The position numbers and the translations under genes were made by a program. Shown piece after piece: positions 53,311 through 64,000 of a stretch of DNA of 64,000 nucleotides (the first letter of the stretch is position 1; the number at the start of each line of letters is the position of its first letter). Source of the stretch: Anisus vortex (Eukaryota; Mollusca; Gastropoda; Planorbidae); the NCBI GenBank assembly GCA_949126835.1, contig OX421506.1, positions 14,852,284 through 14,916,283 of the forward strand, read 5' to 3'. The notes beneath the pieces were generated by a model. It searched no databases. It was given only the letters and a program-made list of their open reading frames with translations, and had not been told where the DNA came from.

Positions 53311-53857
53311 TACTTAATATAACACTAGCCACGGATGAGCGTAGGACACAAATATCTCCTGTATACAAATAGTGACTTTAACATATAATATAAGCAGATA
53401 TGTAATAAAAATGAAAGCTAATTACAATAGAAACAATTAAAATTAATGTTTATTTGGTTAGATTTTAAAATGATAAAACTGAAAGAAAAAAAAACGCACA
53501 AGTAATATAATACTCAAAAAGCTTTCATCTAGTTTCTATATCGAACATTATATGTGTCATAAAATCCCCCTTAACGGCAAATGAAAGAGCAAAGTCTATT
53601 TATAACTAGAATTTTCTGATGACCATTCGGATAACGAGTCTAGGAGAAGCTGACACCATCTCTTGAGCAACCCTGGGGAAAAATGTCATACGTTATTGAC
53701 TTAGCTAATAAACGGTAGGCCTGGACCGGACCTACAGTGTATTTATATATTATATTTATATAAAGAATATGGTTTTCTCATAAGCTATGGTGTTTTTTTT
53801 TATATTAAATAAGTTACTCATTAGGCTAAATGACCAGGAATACAAATTATAAAGACT

Positions 53858-54250
53858 TTTAAAAATGGGGCACGGTGTCCCTGAGCAGTAACGTAGCTAG
53901 GGGAGGGGGAGGGGGGGTCCAAATTCATAAATCCCCCCGGGCCCCTACTTGAGGGGGGCCCCCAAATGAGTGTCCAAATTGCTTTTTTCTTATGTCATAA
54001 TGTCGAATGTCAAAATGCAGGGGCCCCTAAAGAGGCCAAGCCTCCCGGGCCCCCAAGTCCCTTGCAACGGCACTGTCCCTGAGTGTAACCAGCTGTGATG
54101 GGTACCTGACCTTAGGTGGGGGAAAGTAAAATCGGCTGGGCATAGTGCTGGCCACACAATCACCAAGTATGCCGTGGCCACATAAACTGATTGACGCTGC
54201 TTCACCGGCCCTATGGTCAGTTTGATCCGACAAGATACTTTACTTTTACT
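53858..54250 (+). mobile_element. SINE (family 2), 5'-truncated and split by a MITE
   Basis: The left piece CGGTGTCCCTGAG (about 53866-53885) and the right piece from AACCAGCTGTGATGGGTACC to GATACTTTACTTTT are family 2 sequence. The MITE at 53886-54075 separates them. Confidence 0.85.
53886..54075 (+). mobile_element. hAT MITE, 190 bp, inside a SINE
   Basis: A perfect 8 bp duplication TCCCTGAG flanks it (53878-53885 and 54076-54083). The ends CAGTAACGTAGCTAGGGG and the complement of CAGTGCCGTTGCAAGGG are imperfect inverted repeats, and GGGCCCC blocks relate it to the element at 22873. Confidence 0.9.
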
Positions 54251-54299
54251 TGATTAAAAAAAAACATCATTGTCATCATGTTCTTATAGTGACTTGTCC

Positions 54300-54890
54300 A
54301 TCTAGATCAGAGTCGTCAGACTTAATGCCAATGGGCAACATTCGACCCGGCGTACAGTTATACCCCGCATGCGAAATAATTCATAGTATTGTTTTTAATC
54401 GTTTTAATTATCAGATCTATAAATGATTTCACGTCTCTACCCACAACCATAAGTGTTAAGTGTTATTTAGATTATAGAATTTCAGCCCAGTTTCCAATTG
54501 AGTTTGTAACCCTTTGTCTAGCCAATGGACCACTCGAATGAGTAAATCATGTCACCTGGAAACTGGAAGAATTACATTCATCGATTTTTTACTGTACAAT
54601 TTTCAAGATCAGGCGGTTCACTTCTGCATATAAAGCAACAAATTACCAACTTGCGCACACTTCACATTTGTAAGAATTTACATTTTAAGTTTTTACTAAT
54701 TTTACTTAATTTGAAGGTTTTACCTTTTAAAGTTTTTACATTTTAAAATTTGACGTTTTAAGGTTTGACGTTTTCAGGTTTTACATTTTAAGGTTTGAAA
54801 TTTACAAGTCAGTCATAAAAGATTGACTTGTAAAAGGGGCAAGGGTGTTAACTCTCAGCAGCAATACGGCCCATCAGTCTAGATGTGCGT
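54300..54890 (+). mobile_element. Possible hAT remnant
   Basis: CAGAGTCGTCAGACTT at 54308 with GGGCAACATTCGACCC looks like a hAT terminal motif, and it is preceded by ATCTAGAT, the target style seen for the other hATs here. A TCTAGATG flank at 54880 might be the other side, but the right end does not pair convincingly. A TTTAAGGTTT-type repeat lies at 54700-54800. Confidence 0.3.
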
Positions 54891-55709
54891 ATTTGTAGAA
54901 TTTAACTTAGTAGGTTTCTTTATTTAGATCTATATAATTTTCTATTAATAAAAAAAAAAAAGAAAAGAAAATGAAGCCATTGTCAGGTTTAAAAATCACA
55001 GTAAAAAAAATGTATGGATTAGTTGTTGTTGTTTTTTTTAGTTAATCTTTCCCCTACATTTGAAAGTCTTCCATGATTGATATTGACAGTTATTTTGTCT
55101 GACAATTTTATTTCGTCCTTTGCTGTTTAGACTTTAATTATACTGTTGACTCTGGTCTGAAAATACAAGAAGAAAAAACAACAGACAAACAAAAAAAGAA
55201 ACACACTTGCATCTGTAAGTATAGTTCTCCTTCATCAATGTGTGGCATTAAACTGGCATAGCCGGTTTGTGAAAGTTTTTTTTTTATCTAATCAATAATA
55301 TCCTTTTTTCTCAACAAAACCATTTCAACAAAATATTCAGACTTGGAAAAAAAAAAAAATTAAAAAATAATTAAAATAATTACGCATCTACGACTGTTTC
55401 AAAAATAAATTGTTTCGTGGTGTCAAAATATATTTAAAATTTCACAATACCAGTACTGTGTGTAAAACTAAACCAGTTTAAAATACAACAAAAAGATGAG
55501 GAAAGATTGATTTTTTTTCAAGCTATAGCCTTACAGTAAAAAAGTAATACTTGTTTTCCTTTATAAATATGATCTATATCCGAGTAGGAAATTAGAAGAA
55601 AAGAAAACATTCAAATAATAGAAACATTAGCTTTATATTATAAAAAAAACTTAATATCTTTGTCTTTAAGGAGACCTAGAGAACAAATACATATTATTAT
55701 AATAGGCCT
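54891..55709. other. AT-rich, unassigned
   Basis: Several A and T runs and no recognisable gene or element. Confidence 0.4.
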
Positions 55710-55895
55710 ACGCTTTCTTCCCGAGTGGCATCCGGGCATGGAATCAATTGCCCGAACAAGCCAGGAAAACCAGTAACTTAAAATCAATTTAAAACATTAA
55801 TAAAAATGCAAGACTAGACTCGGACCACTGATGAGCGTTGGACGCAATAATCTTCTTTATAGAGGGAGCGTCTGTAATTTATAAGATAAGATAGA
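55710..55895 (+). mobile_element. LINE 3' fragment (family B)
   Basis: It holds TTCTTCCCGAGTGGCATCCG, AGCCAGGAAAACCAGTAACT, the AAGACTAGACTCGGACC block and the tail GGGAGCGTCTGTAATTTATA with AGATAAGATA. Confidence 0.8.
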
Positions 55896-55949
55896 CTACA
55901 CTAAGTTATCCGATAGGGTATGTATCCCTGTTGGGTATAACCCATTCAA

Positions 55950-56050
55950 TTATCTTATCTTATTATCTTATAAATTACAGACGATCCTTCTATAAAGAAG
56001 ATTATTGCGTCCTACAATTATCCGTGGTCTGAGTATAGTCTTGTATTTTT
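55950..56050 (-). mobile_element. LINE 3' tail fragment (family B), inverted to the previous copy
   Basis: The tail TTATCTTATCTTATTATCTT and CAGACGATCCTTCTATAAAG reads on the minus strand as the family tail, so the two copies face each other across about 60 bp. Confidence 0.75.
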
Positions 56051-56999
56051 AGATGTAAAAAAAATACTTACAACAAAAGGGCCATTAATTTTTTTACATA
56101 TCTGAGATTGGTGAAGGTATGGTTATGCTGATTGTAGTTTTTTTTTAAATCTTTTTGTGGGTTTTAGAGTTAGAAGGTGTCACCTTTTTTTTTTTATTTT
56201 ATTTTTTTATTGGTGTGGATCTAGCTAGTGGTTTATCTGGGTTTAAATTATTAATGCCTATGGGCTTGCCATGGCACTGTAGGGGTAGTTAGTGGTGTCC
56301 AGATCATGAGAATAGATGTAGGCATAGCCTGTATTTTTAAAAAAAGAATGGTTATGATTATATCACCATATTTCTAATTGCTTTAGCACTAAAAAAAACT
56401 AATTTAAAGTTTGTATTTTTGTACAATAAAAAAATCAATTCGTTTCCTGTAAAGACACAAGTTCTGTAAAAGCCATCGAGCTTCTTGTACGGACAAAAAT
56501 ATTTCTCAAGACAAAACAGGCCTTTTTTATTTAAAAAAAAACATAATCAATTGGCTTCATACACGGACAATTTTTTTTTTTTTTTTTACAAAATCGATTC
56601 TTTTCTTGGTTTAAGGGAGGAAAAAAAAAACACATCTATAAATAAAAAGAGATGACACTAGAAAATGAATCGAGAAGATGAGTAGCTAAATATTGAATTA
56701 CATTTGTCTTAAGCAATGATTAATGCAGCGCAATGTAAAAAAAAAAAACAGTTTATTTACAAGGAAAGGACAAATTATTGGCTTTGCATATCTGAGATTG
56801 TCAGTAAGACATTGCGTGCGCATTCTGGAGTTTCTCTTTATTATTTCTTCTATCTTCTTTTGTTCAGGCTAGCGTTGACATGTGTGTCGTCCAGGTCTTT
56901 CTTTCATATTGTCAGTCATTGTTTATAATATGACGTGCATATTTTTTTATATTAATTCTTAACAAGCAAACTGTCAATCAACAAGCCATGGTCAAGTAA
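56051..56999. other. AT-rich, unassigned
   Basis: Contains several homopolymer A/T runs; no gene is supported. Confidence 0.4.
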
Positions 57000-57560
57000 G
57001 TAGAGAAAGTGGGGACACACAAGGATAATGTTAGGTCTAGGATAGAGTAAGAACACACACAAGGATAATATTAGGCTTATGATAGAGTAAGAACACACAC
57101 AAGGATAATGGTTTATGATAAATAGAAAGTCAGGACACACGCAAGGATAATATTAAGTTTAGGATAGAGTAAGGACACACACAAAGATAATGGTTTATGA
57201 TAAATAGAAAGTCAGGACACACGCAAGGATAATATTAGGTTTAGGATGGAGTAAGGACACACACAAGGATAATGGTTTATGATAAAAAGAAAGTCAGGAC
57301 ACACTCAAGGATAATATTAGGCTTATGATAGAGAGAAAGTGAGGACACACACAAGGATAATGTTAGGTTTATGATAGAGAGAAAGGGTCAATACACACTC
57401 AAGGATAATTTTAGGTTTAAGGATAGAGTGAAGGTCAGGAAACAGTTAAACACACAAAAGAATAATCTTAGGTTTAGGATAGCCAGAATTAAGAAACACA
57501 CACAGGGATAATGTTAGGTTTAGAATAGAAGTAGGACACACACAAAGCTATTGTTATTCT
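57000..57560 (+). repeat. ~40 bp minisatellite (ACACACAAGGATAAT units)
   Basis: About 13 units with core GGACACACACAAGGATAATA then TTAGGTTTAGGATAGAG. Units with and without AATGGTTTATGATAAATAG alternate, giving an 80 bp dimer in 57090-57300. The right end decays. Confidence 0.92.
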
Positions 57561-58109
57561 TGGGATAGCGAGAAGTAAAGTTTAGATTTATGATGGAGAA
57601 AAAGAATTAAAGTGCTCTGAAGAAAAATAGCCACAGAAGAAAAAATTGAAGGAAGACAATAAAATACTTTTAATACCGGAAGGAACTTTGAGTTTGTGAA
57701 GACTAGTGTCTGGACTTTAAGGCAGAGAGCGAGACACACGGAGTAAAGGAGAGAAAGAGAGAGATTATTTCTGGGCAGGGGATCGGGTTGGGTATGGGGA
57801 GTTTAGGAGAAGAGATATAGGAAGAGGGAGAATACAATTAGGAAAATAAAGAAGTCCTAGAAATACAAGAAAGAATGTGATTTAATTTAACATTTTGTTA
57901 TCGCTGAATGATAACAAAGAATGGGGCTACGAAAGTGAAATATATTCTAGAATGTAAGATCTATGAATATATTTGTGAAGTGTACTTTTATTAAAAGAAA
58001 AATTGGATGGCACATTAATTGTGCAGCAATTTCGAAGAATTTAACATTCCAATGAAACTCTATTAAATCTGTGTTGACCATTCCATTTTTTTTATTTACT
58101 TTATTTTAC

Positions 58110-58880
58110 ATCTAATGTTACCCATGTTACGTAGCTATGTTACGTACACATTATACTTAGTAATGTTACACACATATTATATGTAGATATGTTACATACA
58201 CAGTAGACGTAGATATGTTGCGTAAACATTATATGTAGATATGCTACGTATTACGTACACATTATATGTATACATATTACATACACATTATACGTAGATA
58301 TGTTACATACACATTATACGTAGATATGTTACGTAATTATTATATGTAAATATGTTACGTAATCATTACAACTAGATATTTTATATAAAAATTATACGTA
58401 GATATGTAAATACACAATATACGTATATATATTACATACACATGACTTCAGCATCCTTCCGTCTCGCGAGACGATGGTGCATCACACTGGTTTGAGGTTG
58501 CACTTCCTCGTGTGGCTGAGCGAACAGTGTTGGTGCAAGTACACAGCCTTGCTTTACTCCGCTGCTGACTAGGAAGGCTTCAGAGGTGGCTCCGTTGAAG
58601 TGCACTGTGCCCTGCGTGTTATCATGGAATTGTCTGATGATGGCGAGTAGGTGTGGGGGACAGCCATTTTTTTCCAGGATTCGGAACAGCCCACTGCGAC
58701 TGACTAAATCAAAGGCTTTTGTCAGGTCTATGAAGGCGATGTAGAGTGGCCTCTGCTGCTCTCTACATTTTTCCTGCATCTGCCGTACATGTCTATGGTA
58801 GACCGACCCGCCCGAAAACCACATTACATACACATTATACATAGATATTTTACGTAAACATTATACGTAGATATTATAAT
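58110..58880 (+). repeat. ~27 bp satellite, interrupted by a LINE fragment
   Basis: Units with core ACGTAGATATGTTACGTACA and CACATTATA vary in length and order. The array covers 58110-58443 and resumes at 58823-58880. Confidence 0.9.
58444..58822 (-). mobile_element. LINE RT fragment inserted in the satellite
   Basis: The minus strand encodes CREQQRPLYIAFIDLTKAFD, the catalytic D box of RT, then RSGLFRILEKNGCPP and GVKQGCVLAPTLF. It is then joined to a piece ending RLARRKDAEV that is from the 3' end, so an internal part was deleted. The satellite unit ATTACATACACAT flanks both sides. The type is RTE-like. Confidence 0.85.
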
Positions 58881-60000
58881 GAACTTAGTTTATGATGTTT
58901 TACACAATGTTATTCAACACGCCTTTTCTCATCTCATAATTCACTCAAAACATGTTTTATGTAATCTCCTCGGCTATTCTTCATTTTTTCTTCAAATTCA
59001 ACGGAACAATTTTCCATTTTAAAAGTGCAACAAAATAAATTATTTGTTTTCAAACTTGGAAGCTACGAGATAAAATTATGTAGATTTTGAATAAAGTCAC
59101 AGCATTCTAATAGAATATTAAAATACCATGATAGGTACTTGGTAACTAAGGTAACTTTCTATATATTTATTAAACTGAAGATTAAATTTTTCTATCTTAG
59201 TGTTTTGAATTCCCGTTGTCTGAAGCTGAGAATGTTTGGCTTAGGTCTATCTATTTCATTAAAGATTACGTTGACCAAATAATTATCTATTTTTCAGACA
59301 CTCTCTGTTAAGAGGACACACTCACTACACCCGGTTGATCATTTTAATTGAAATGTATTTTATCTAATCTTTTTTACTGCTTATGTAGTATTCTATAACA
59401 TGGATGTTACTTGTGTTTTGTCTTGTATAATATGCATGATGTCCAGTTCTGGTTTAGGGTTGTAATGAATAGGATGTAGACTAGGTTGGTGATAGTTAGA
59501 ATTTTAAATAAGCCAGGCCTTTGATTTACTGGCCGTCTGATTAAAAACATCCCCCCTGCCTCCAAATACTTCCAACTCTTATTAAAGGATGTTGCCCAGT
59601 GATTTGGACGGTGTGGTCACAAAGAATATAATCATAACATTTGAGATGATTTGATATATATATACAAAATGCAATGCAGGTATTTTTCTATGTGTAGTTC
59701 TCCAAATATGTAGTCTATATTATGTAGCGGCTATGAAGCTATCTTGTTATGTATAGTATGGCATAGTCCACTCCAAGTGAATGTTGAAATTTTAGAAATA
59801 CTCCTGGAAAGTCCATTATTTCCCCAGGCTATTTCAGAATACTGTAATACTTCTGTGTTTGTTTAGCTAATGACATTTTCAAAGATGACTAAACCGACAT
59901 TAAAAGTTCAATTGATAAAAAGCTTTCTGACATTTCTCCGCAAGTCATCTTTATTTATTACGTCAGCTGTCCATTGAGAAGAAACAGAATCTCGTGTTGT
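58881..60000. other. AT-rich, unassigned
   Basis: No gene or named element recognised. Confidence 0.4.
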
Positions 60001-60007
60001 TGTTGTT

Positions 60008-60330
60008 TAAAAGTGATTCTCGAATATGTTTAACTAAATACCTCACTTTCTTTATTTTCTAGACAGTTCAGTGATTCTCGAATATGTTTAACTTAATACC
60101 TCACTTTCTTTATTTTCTAGACAGTTCAGTGATTCTCAAATATGTTTAACTTAATGGGACAAAGCGTTGTTCTTTAGCAGTGCAGTGAATCTCAAATATA
60201 ATTAACTTAATAACACACACTCTTTATTTTCTAGACAGTTATTTGATTCTCAAATGTTTAACTTAATAGGACAAAGTGTTGTTTTTAAGCAGTACAGTGA
60301 TTCTCAAATATTTTTAAATAAACTATTCTA
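60008..60330 (+). repeat. ~61 bp minisatellite
   Basis: Five units with the core AGTGATTCTCGAATATGTTT and CTTTATTTTCTAGACAGTTC. The last three units differ by a GGGACAAAGCGTTGTTCTT stretch in place of the CACTTTC part. Confidence 0.88.
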
Positions 60331-60439
60331 AGGTTCTGAACTACAATTAGCACAATTTCAATATTAGTTGGTGAGTTTGTCACTCTCAATATCTCTCTTC
60401 CCTCTAACTAATGAACATTTCAAACTTTGACATCGTCAA

Positions 60440-61105
60440 GCCACAGTGGGTGTAAGTTTATAGTGGAAGAGTTATAGGGTCATATATGTAGGCTAATGGC
60501 ACAGTAGGTGTAAGTTTATAGTGGAAGAGTTATAGGGCCATATATGTAGGCTAATGGCACAGTAGGTGTAAGTTTAAAGTGGAAGAGTTATAGGGTCATA
60601 TATGTAGGCTAATGGCACAGTAGGTGTAAGTTTATAGTGGAAGAGTTATAGGGTCATATATGCAGGCTAATGGCACAGTAGGTGTAAGTTTATAGTGGAA
60701 GAGTTATAGGGCCATATATGTAGGCTAATGGCACAGTAGGTGTAAGTTTATAGTGGAAGAGTTATAGGGTCATATATGTAGGCTAATGGCACAGTAGGTG
60801 TAAGTTTATAGTGGAAGAGTTATAGGGCCATATATGTAATGGAACAGTAGGTGTAAGTTTATAGTGGAAGATCTCTAGGGCCAATATGTAATGGCGCAGT
60901 AGGTGTAAGTTTGTAGTCGAAGAGCTATAGGGCCTATATGTAATGGCGCACAAGGTGTAAGTTTATAGTGGAATAGCTATATGGCCTATATGTAATGGCA
61001 CAGTAGGTGTAAGTTTATAGTCGAAGATCTATAGAGCCTATTTGTAATGGCACAGTAGGTGTAACGTTATAGTGGAAGAGCAAAAAGGCTTTATCTGTAA
61101 TGGCA
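60440..61105 (+). repeat. 58 bp minisatellite, about 12 units
   Basis: The core is GGCACAGTAGGTGTAAGTTT with ATAGTGGAAGAGTTATAGGG. The first seven units are near identical and alternate GGTCATATATG and GGCCATATATG. Later units lack TAGGCT and diverge. Confidence 0.95.
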
Positions 61106-62335
61106 CAGTGGCTACAAGTCTATAGTGAAAATAAATAACACAAAAAACGTATAGTCACGAGGGAGACAAAACAGAGGTTCACCCGATCTCTGGGCTGTCG
61201 AGAAGCTCCACAAATACATTGCAATAAATAAACAGGCAAGCTGTTTGTGTCCTACGGGGCCGTCTCTGATAAAATTCGATTTAAAACAAAAACGCACACA
61301 AACAAGGCTATGTTATCTTCATCTGTGACATGTAGGAAAGATGAGTCGAGTGTCCTGAGGCAATCACTTTTAACTGACCTGAGAGCCGAGTAGATGAAGC
61401 GATCAATAAGATAAGAGGTTTGTATTTCATTAGCATAAACTTTCATATAGGTCTATTATTTATTTAGTCATAAGAATACATATTAGATTCTACATTATTC
61501 ATTGATCAATTTGATGAGGAAAAAAAAAATTAATAAAAAAAAAAATCTTCTTGCTTACACTAGACTCATTAGACTAATATAAAACAAATGAAAAAAAATA
61601 TTTTGAACTTTGATTTCAAGATGAAGTATTACGTCAGAGCTGTATTGTGACATTATCGAATAACTTATGAATGAATAGCTGATGACGTTTGTTCAACAGC
61701 GTTTCAACAACTTTTCTGTTTACATACAAGAGTAGAGAAAGGGATGTAACACTAACGAGTGACATCTTGACAAGAATACTTTGTTCGCACTTAGCGCCAT
61801 GTCACTCTCTCTCTTGGTAAATCTCTTCTAGCCACGATTGATTTATCTTGTTGTCTACTGATGTGTTGATCTAAGTTTTTAAAAATACATTTGCGTCCTT
61901 GTATCTCTTTCTTTAAGATATTTGCTTGTTATTTGTTTGAATATCAACTAGAATTTACTAGGCCTTTGTATTAATTTGTTAAAGGTCTATAACTCGGTAA
62001 ATTTCATACTAAAGCCATATTGAATTTTATCTTTTAACTCAAAATTTAGTTGTTTCATTGGAAAATATTATTCTAAAAAACGGTCTAAAAATAGGCTTCA
62101 GTCAAGATTATATGTTTGAAACTCTCATTTTCCATTTGATTATAAAAATCAGTGCTTCTCATTGTTGACGCTTACCCAGGAACTGTAACCTTTTTTTTTA
62201 AACTAGATCTGAAGCCATGCTTTTAGGATTCTGTAATGGAAAAGTGTATTTAATATAATGTCTTATGTGTCTCTTGAATATATAATGACAATTGAAAACT
62301 ATCGTATTCTTCATCAGGAGAAAGAAAGAAAGTAG
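61106..62335. other. Unassigned AT-rich sequence
   Basis: Nothing coding recognised; the minus-strand frames here have no known motif. Confidence 0.4.
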
Positions 62336-62366
<31 letters not shown>

Positions 62367-62470
62367 AGAGAGCAGAAGAGACCAAGATAGTATGTGGGAG
62401 GGAGAGAGAGAGGTGGTGAGGAAGAGAGTTTTGAGATAGAATAGGAGAAAGCAAGAGGAAGGGGGGAGGA

Positions 62471-62515
<45 letters not shown>
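62336..62515 (+). repeat. GA-rich microsatellite
   Basis: Imperfect GA repeats with GGGGAGGAAG interruptions end in a pure (GA)n run near 62476-62512. The antisense Leu/Ser-repeat frames are not genes. Confidence 0.95.
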
Positions 62516-62516
<1 letters not shown>

Positions 62517-62679
62517 CGGCAGAATAGTAATGAAAATGTAACTTTAACACATTCAGACATTCACTTTATGTTTCTATTTATTAACACATTTCGTGTGGTT
62601 TTTAATGGTTGTGTTTGTTGTTCTGTACCTGGTTATTTCTTGTTGTTATTTGTTGTGTGAGTAACTTTTTCAGTTGTTT

Positions 62680-64000
62680 ATGTTTTCAGATGGTTGTGTT
62701 GTATGTTGTTTTGTAGAAGGTTATTTCTGGTTGTGTATGTTGTTTTGTAGAAGGTTATTTCTGGTTGTGTATGTTGTTTTGTAGAAGGTTATTTCTGGTT
62801 CTGTATGTTGTTTTGTAGAAGGTTATTTCTGGTTGTGTATGTTGTTTTGTAAGAGGTTATTTCTGGTTGTGTATGTTGTTTTGTAGAAGGTTATTTCTGG
62901 TTGTGTATGTTGTTTTGTAGAAGGTTATTTCTGGTTGTGTATGTTGTTTTGTAGAAGGTTATTTCTGGTTGTGTATGTTGTTTTGTAGAAAGTTATTTCT
63001 GGTTGTGTATGTTGTTTTATAAGAGGTTATTTCTGGTTGTGTATGTTGTTTTATAAGATGTTATTTCTGGTTGTGTATGTTGTTTTGTAAGATGGTTATT
63101 TATGGTTGTGTATGTTGTTTTGTAAGAGGCTTTTTCTGGTTGTGTATGTTGTTTTATAAGAGGTTATTTCTGGTTGTGTATGTTGTTTTGTAAGATGTTA
63201 TTTCTAGTTGTGTATGTTGTTTTGTAAGATGTTATTTATGGTTGTGTATGTTGTTTTGTAAGAGGTTATTTCCGGTTGTGTATGTTGTTTTATAAGATGT
63301 TATTTCTGGTTGTGTATGTGGTTTTGTAGAAGGTTATTTCTGGTTGTGTAAGTTGTTTTGTAGAAGGTTATTTCTGGTTGTGTATGTTGTTTTGTAGAAG
63401 GTTATTTCTGGTTGTGTATGTTGTTTTGTAGAAGGTTATTTCTGGTTCTGTATGTTGTTTTGTAGAAGGTTATTTCTGGTTGTGTATGTTGTTTTGTAGA
63501 AGGTTATTTCTGGTTGTGTATGTTGTTTTGTAGAAGGTTATTTCTGGTTGTGTATGTTGTTTTGTAGAAGGTTATTTCTGGTTGTGTATGTTGTTTTGTA
63601 AAAGGTTATTTCTGGTTGTGTATGTTGTTTTGTAGAAGGTTATTTCTGGTTGTGTATGATGTTTTATAAGATGTTATTTCTGGTAGTGTATGTTGTTTTG
63701 TAAGATGTTAATTAATGGTTGTGTATGTTGTTTTGTAAGAGGTTATTTCTGGTTGTGTATGTTGTTTTATAAGAGGTTATTTCTGGTTGTGTATGTTGTT
63801 TTGTAAGATGTTATTTCTGGTTGTGTATGTTGTTTTGTAAGATGTTATTTATGGTTGTGTCTGTTGTTTTGTAAGAGGTTATTTCTGGTTGTGTATGTTG
63901 TTTTATAAGATGTTATTTCTCGTTGTGTATGTTGTTTTATAAGATGTTATTTCTGGTTGTGTATGTTGTTTTGTAAGATGTTAATTAATGGTTGTGTATG
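62680..64000 (+). repeat. 34 bp satellite array running off the window
   Basis: About 39 units of GGTTGTGTATGTTGTTTTGT then AGAAGGTTATTTCT are seen and the array continues beyond 64000. Variants (TAAGAGG, ATAAGATG, ATTAATGG) come in the same order at least twice, showing higher-order repeats of several hundred bp. Confidence 0.96.

Larger units (their letters stand above)
51775..53375 (+). mobile_element. Degenerate Jockey/CR1-like LINE (family B) with two nested inserts
   Basis: The + strand shows the RT motifs GTVLGPILLL, then RLFADD-like bases near 51880-51905, then QKRAARFI-like bases near 52330 and the ETLEERQAKS piece near 52400. It continues with the SGIRAWNGLPEQTRKT ending at 52818-52870 and the 3' tail at about 53330. 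A SINE splits it at 52454 and a Helitron at 52883. This is the longest family B copy, but all frames are broken. Confidence 0.8.

Noticed and set aside
62198..62560. Leu/Ser-repeat frames on the minus strand
   Set aside because: They come from GA microsatellite.

Overview
The window is an AT-rich, intron-containing animal genome segment that is mostly a graveyard of nested transposable elements. It also holds one well-preserved host gene, the 3' exon of a second host gene, and one LTR retrotransposon that looks recently inserted and nearly intact. The long IAP gene, GT-AG introns, tRNA-derived SINEs, hAT, Helitron and LINE families and many minisatellites fit a mollusc, most likely a heterobranch gastropod (pond-snail type). 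That placement is inference from the style of the sequence, not from a marker gene.

Region 1 (704-13314, + strand) is an inhibitor-of-apoptosis (BIRC) gene. Eight exons join with consistent phases and encode two BIR domains, a UBA-like segment and a C-terminal RING finger. Its 5' end lies beyond or is unrecognised in the window. Its introns hold a SINE placed next to the BIR2 splice acceptor, an hAT transposon with a LINE inside it, a second small hAT element beside the first, a 0.7 kb inverted-repeat element, and a second SINE.

Region 2 (13315-22872) is the 3' UTR and intergenic DNA, with a 4.6 kb hAT element (17981-22606) that itself holds a 296 bp MITE, a 935 bp hAT-type element packed with a palindromic array, and an L2/CR1-like LINE.

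Region 3 (22873-45141) carries pieces of a ZMYM1-like hAT transposase in N-terminal to C-terminal order. A 7.5 kb Ty3-type LTR retrotransposon (24298-31800, 5 bp target duplication, near-identical LTRs) splits it. The pol order of this retrotransposon is integrase before reverse transcriptase, the arrangement of the Gmr1-like group. Further on are LINE tails, SINEs, an element with inverted subterminal 14 bp arrays, and a 39 bp satellite.

Region 4 (45142-64000) holds a 22 bp satellite with higher-order structure, the last exon of a CD225/dispanin-like two-transmembrane protein (50336-50845), a LINE that received both a SINE and a Helitron, a SINE split by a hAT MITE, and a succession of minisatellites that ends in a 34 bp array running off the window. 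No CRISPR, prokaryotic operon or rRNA gene is present. The two host genes have no evident functional link; the rest of the layout records successive transposition.
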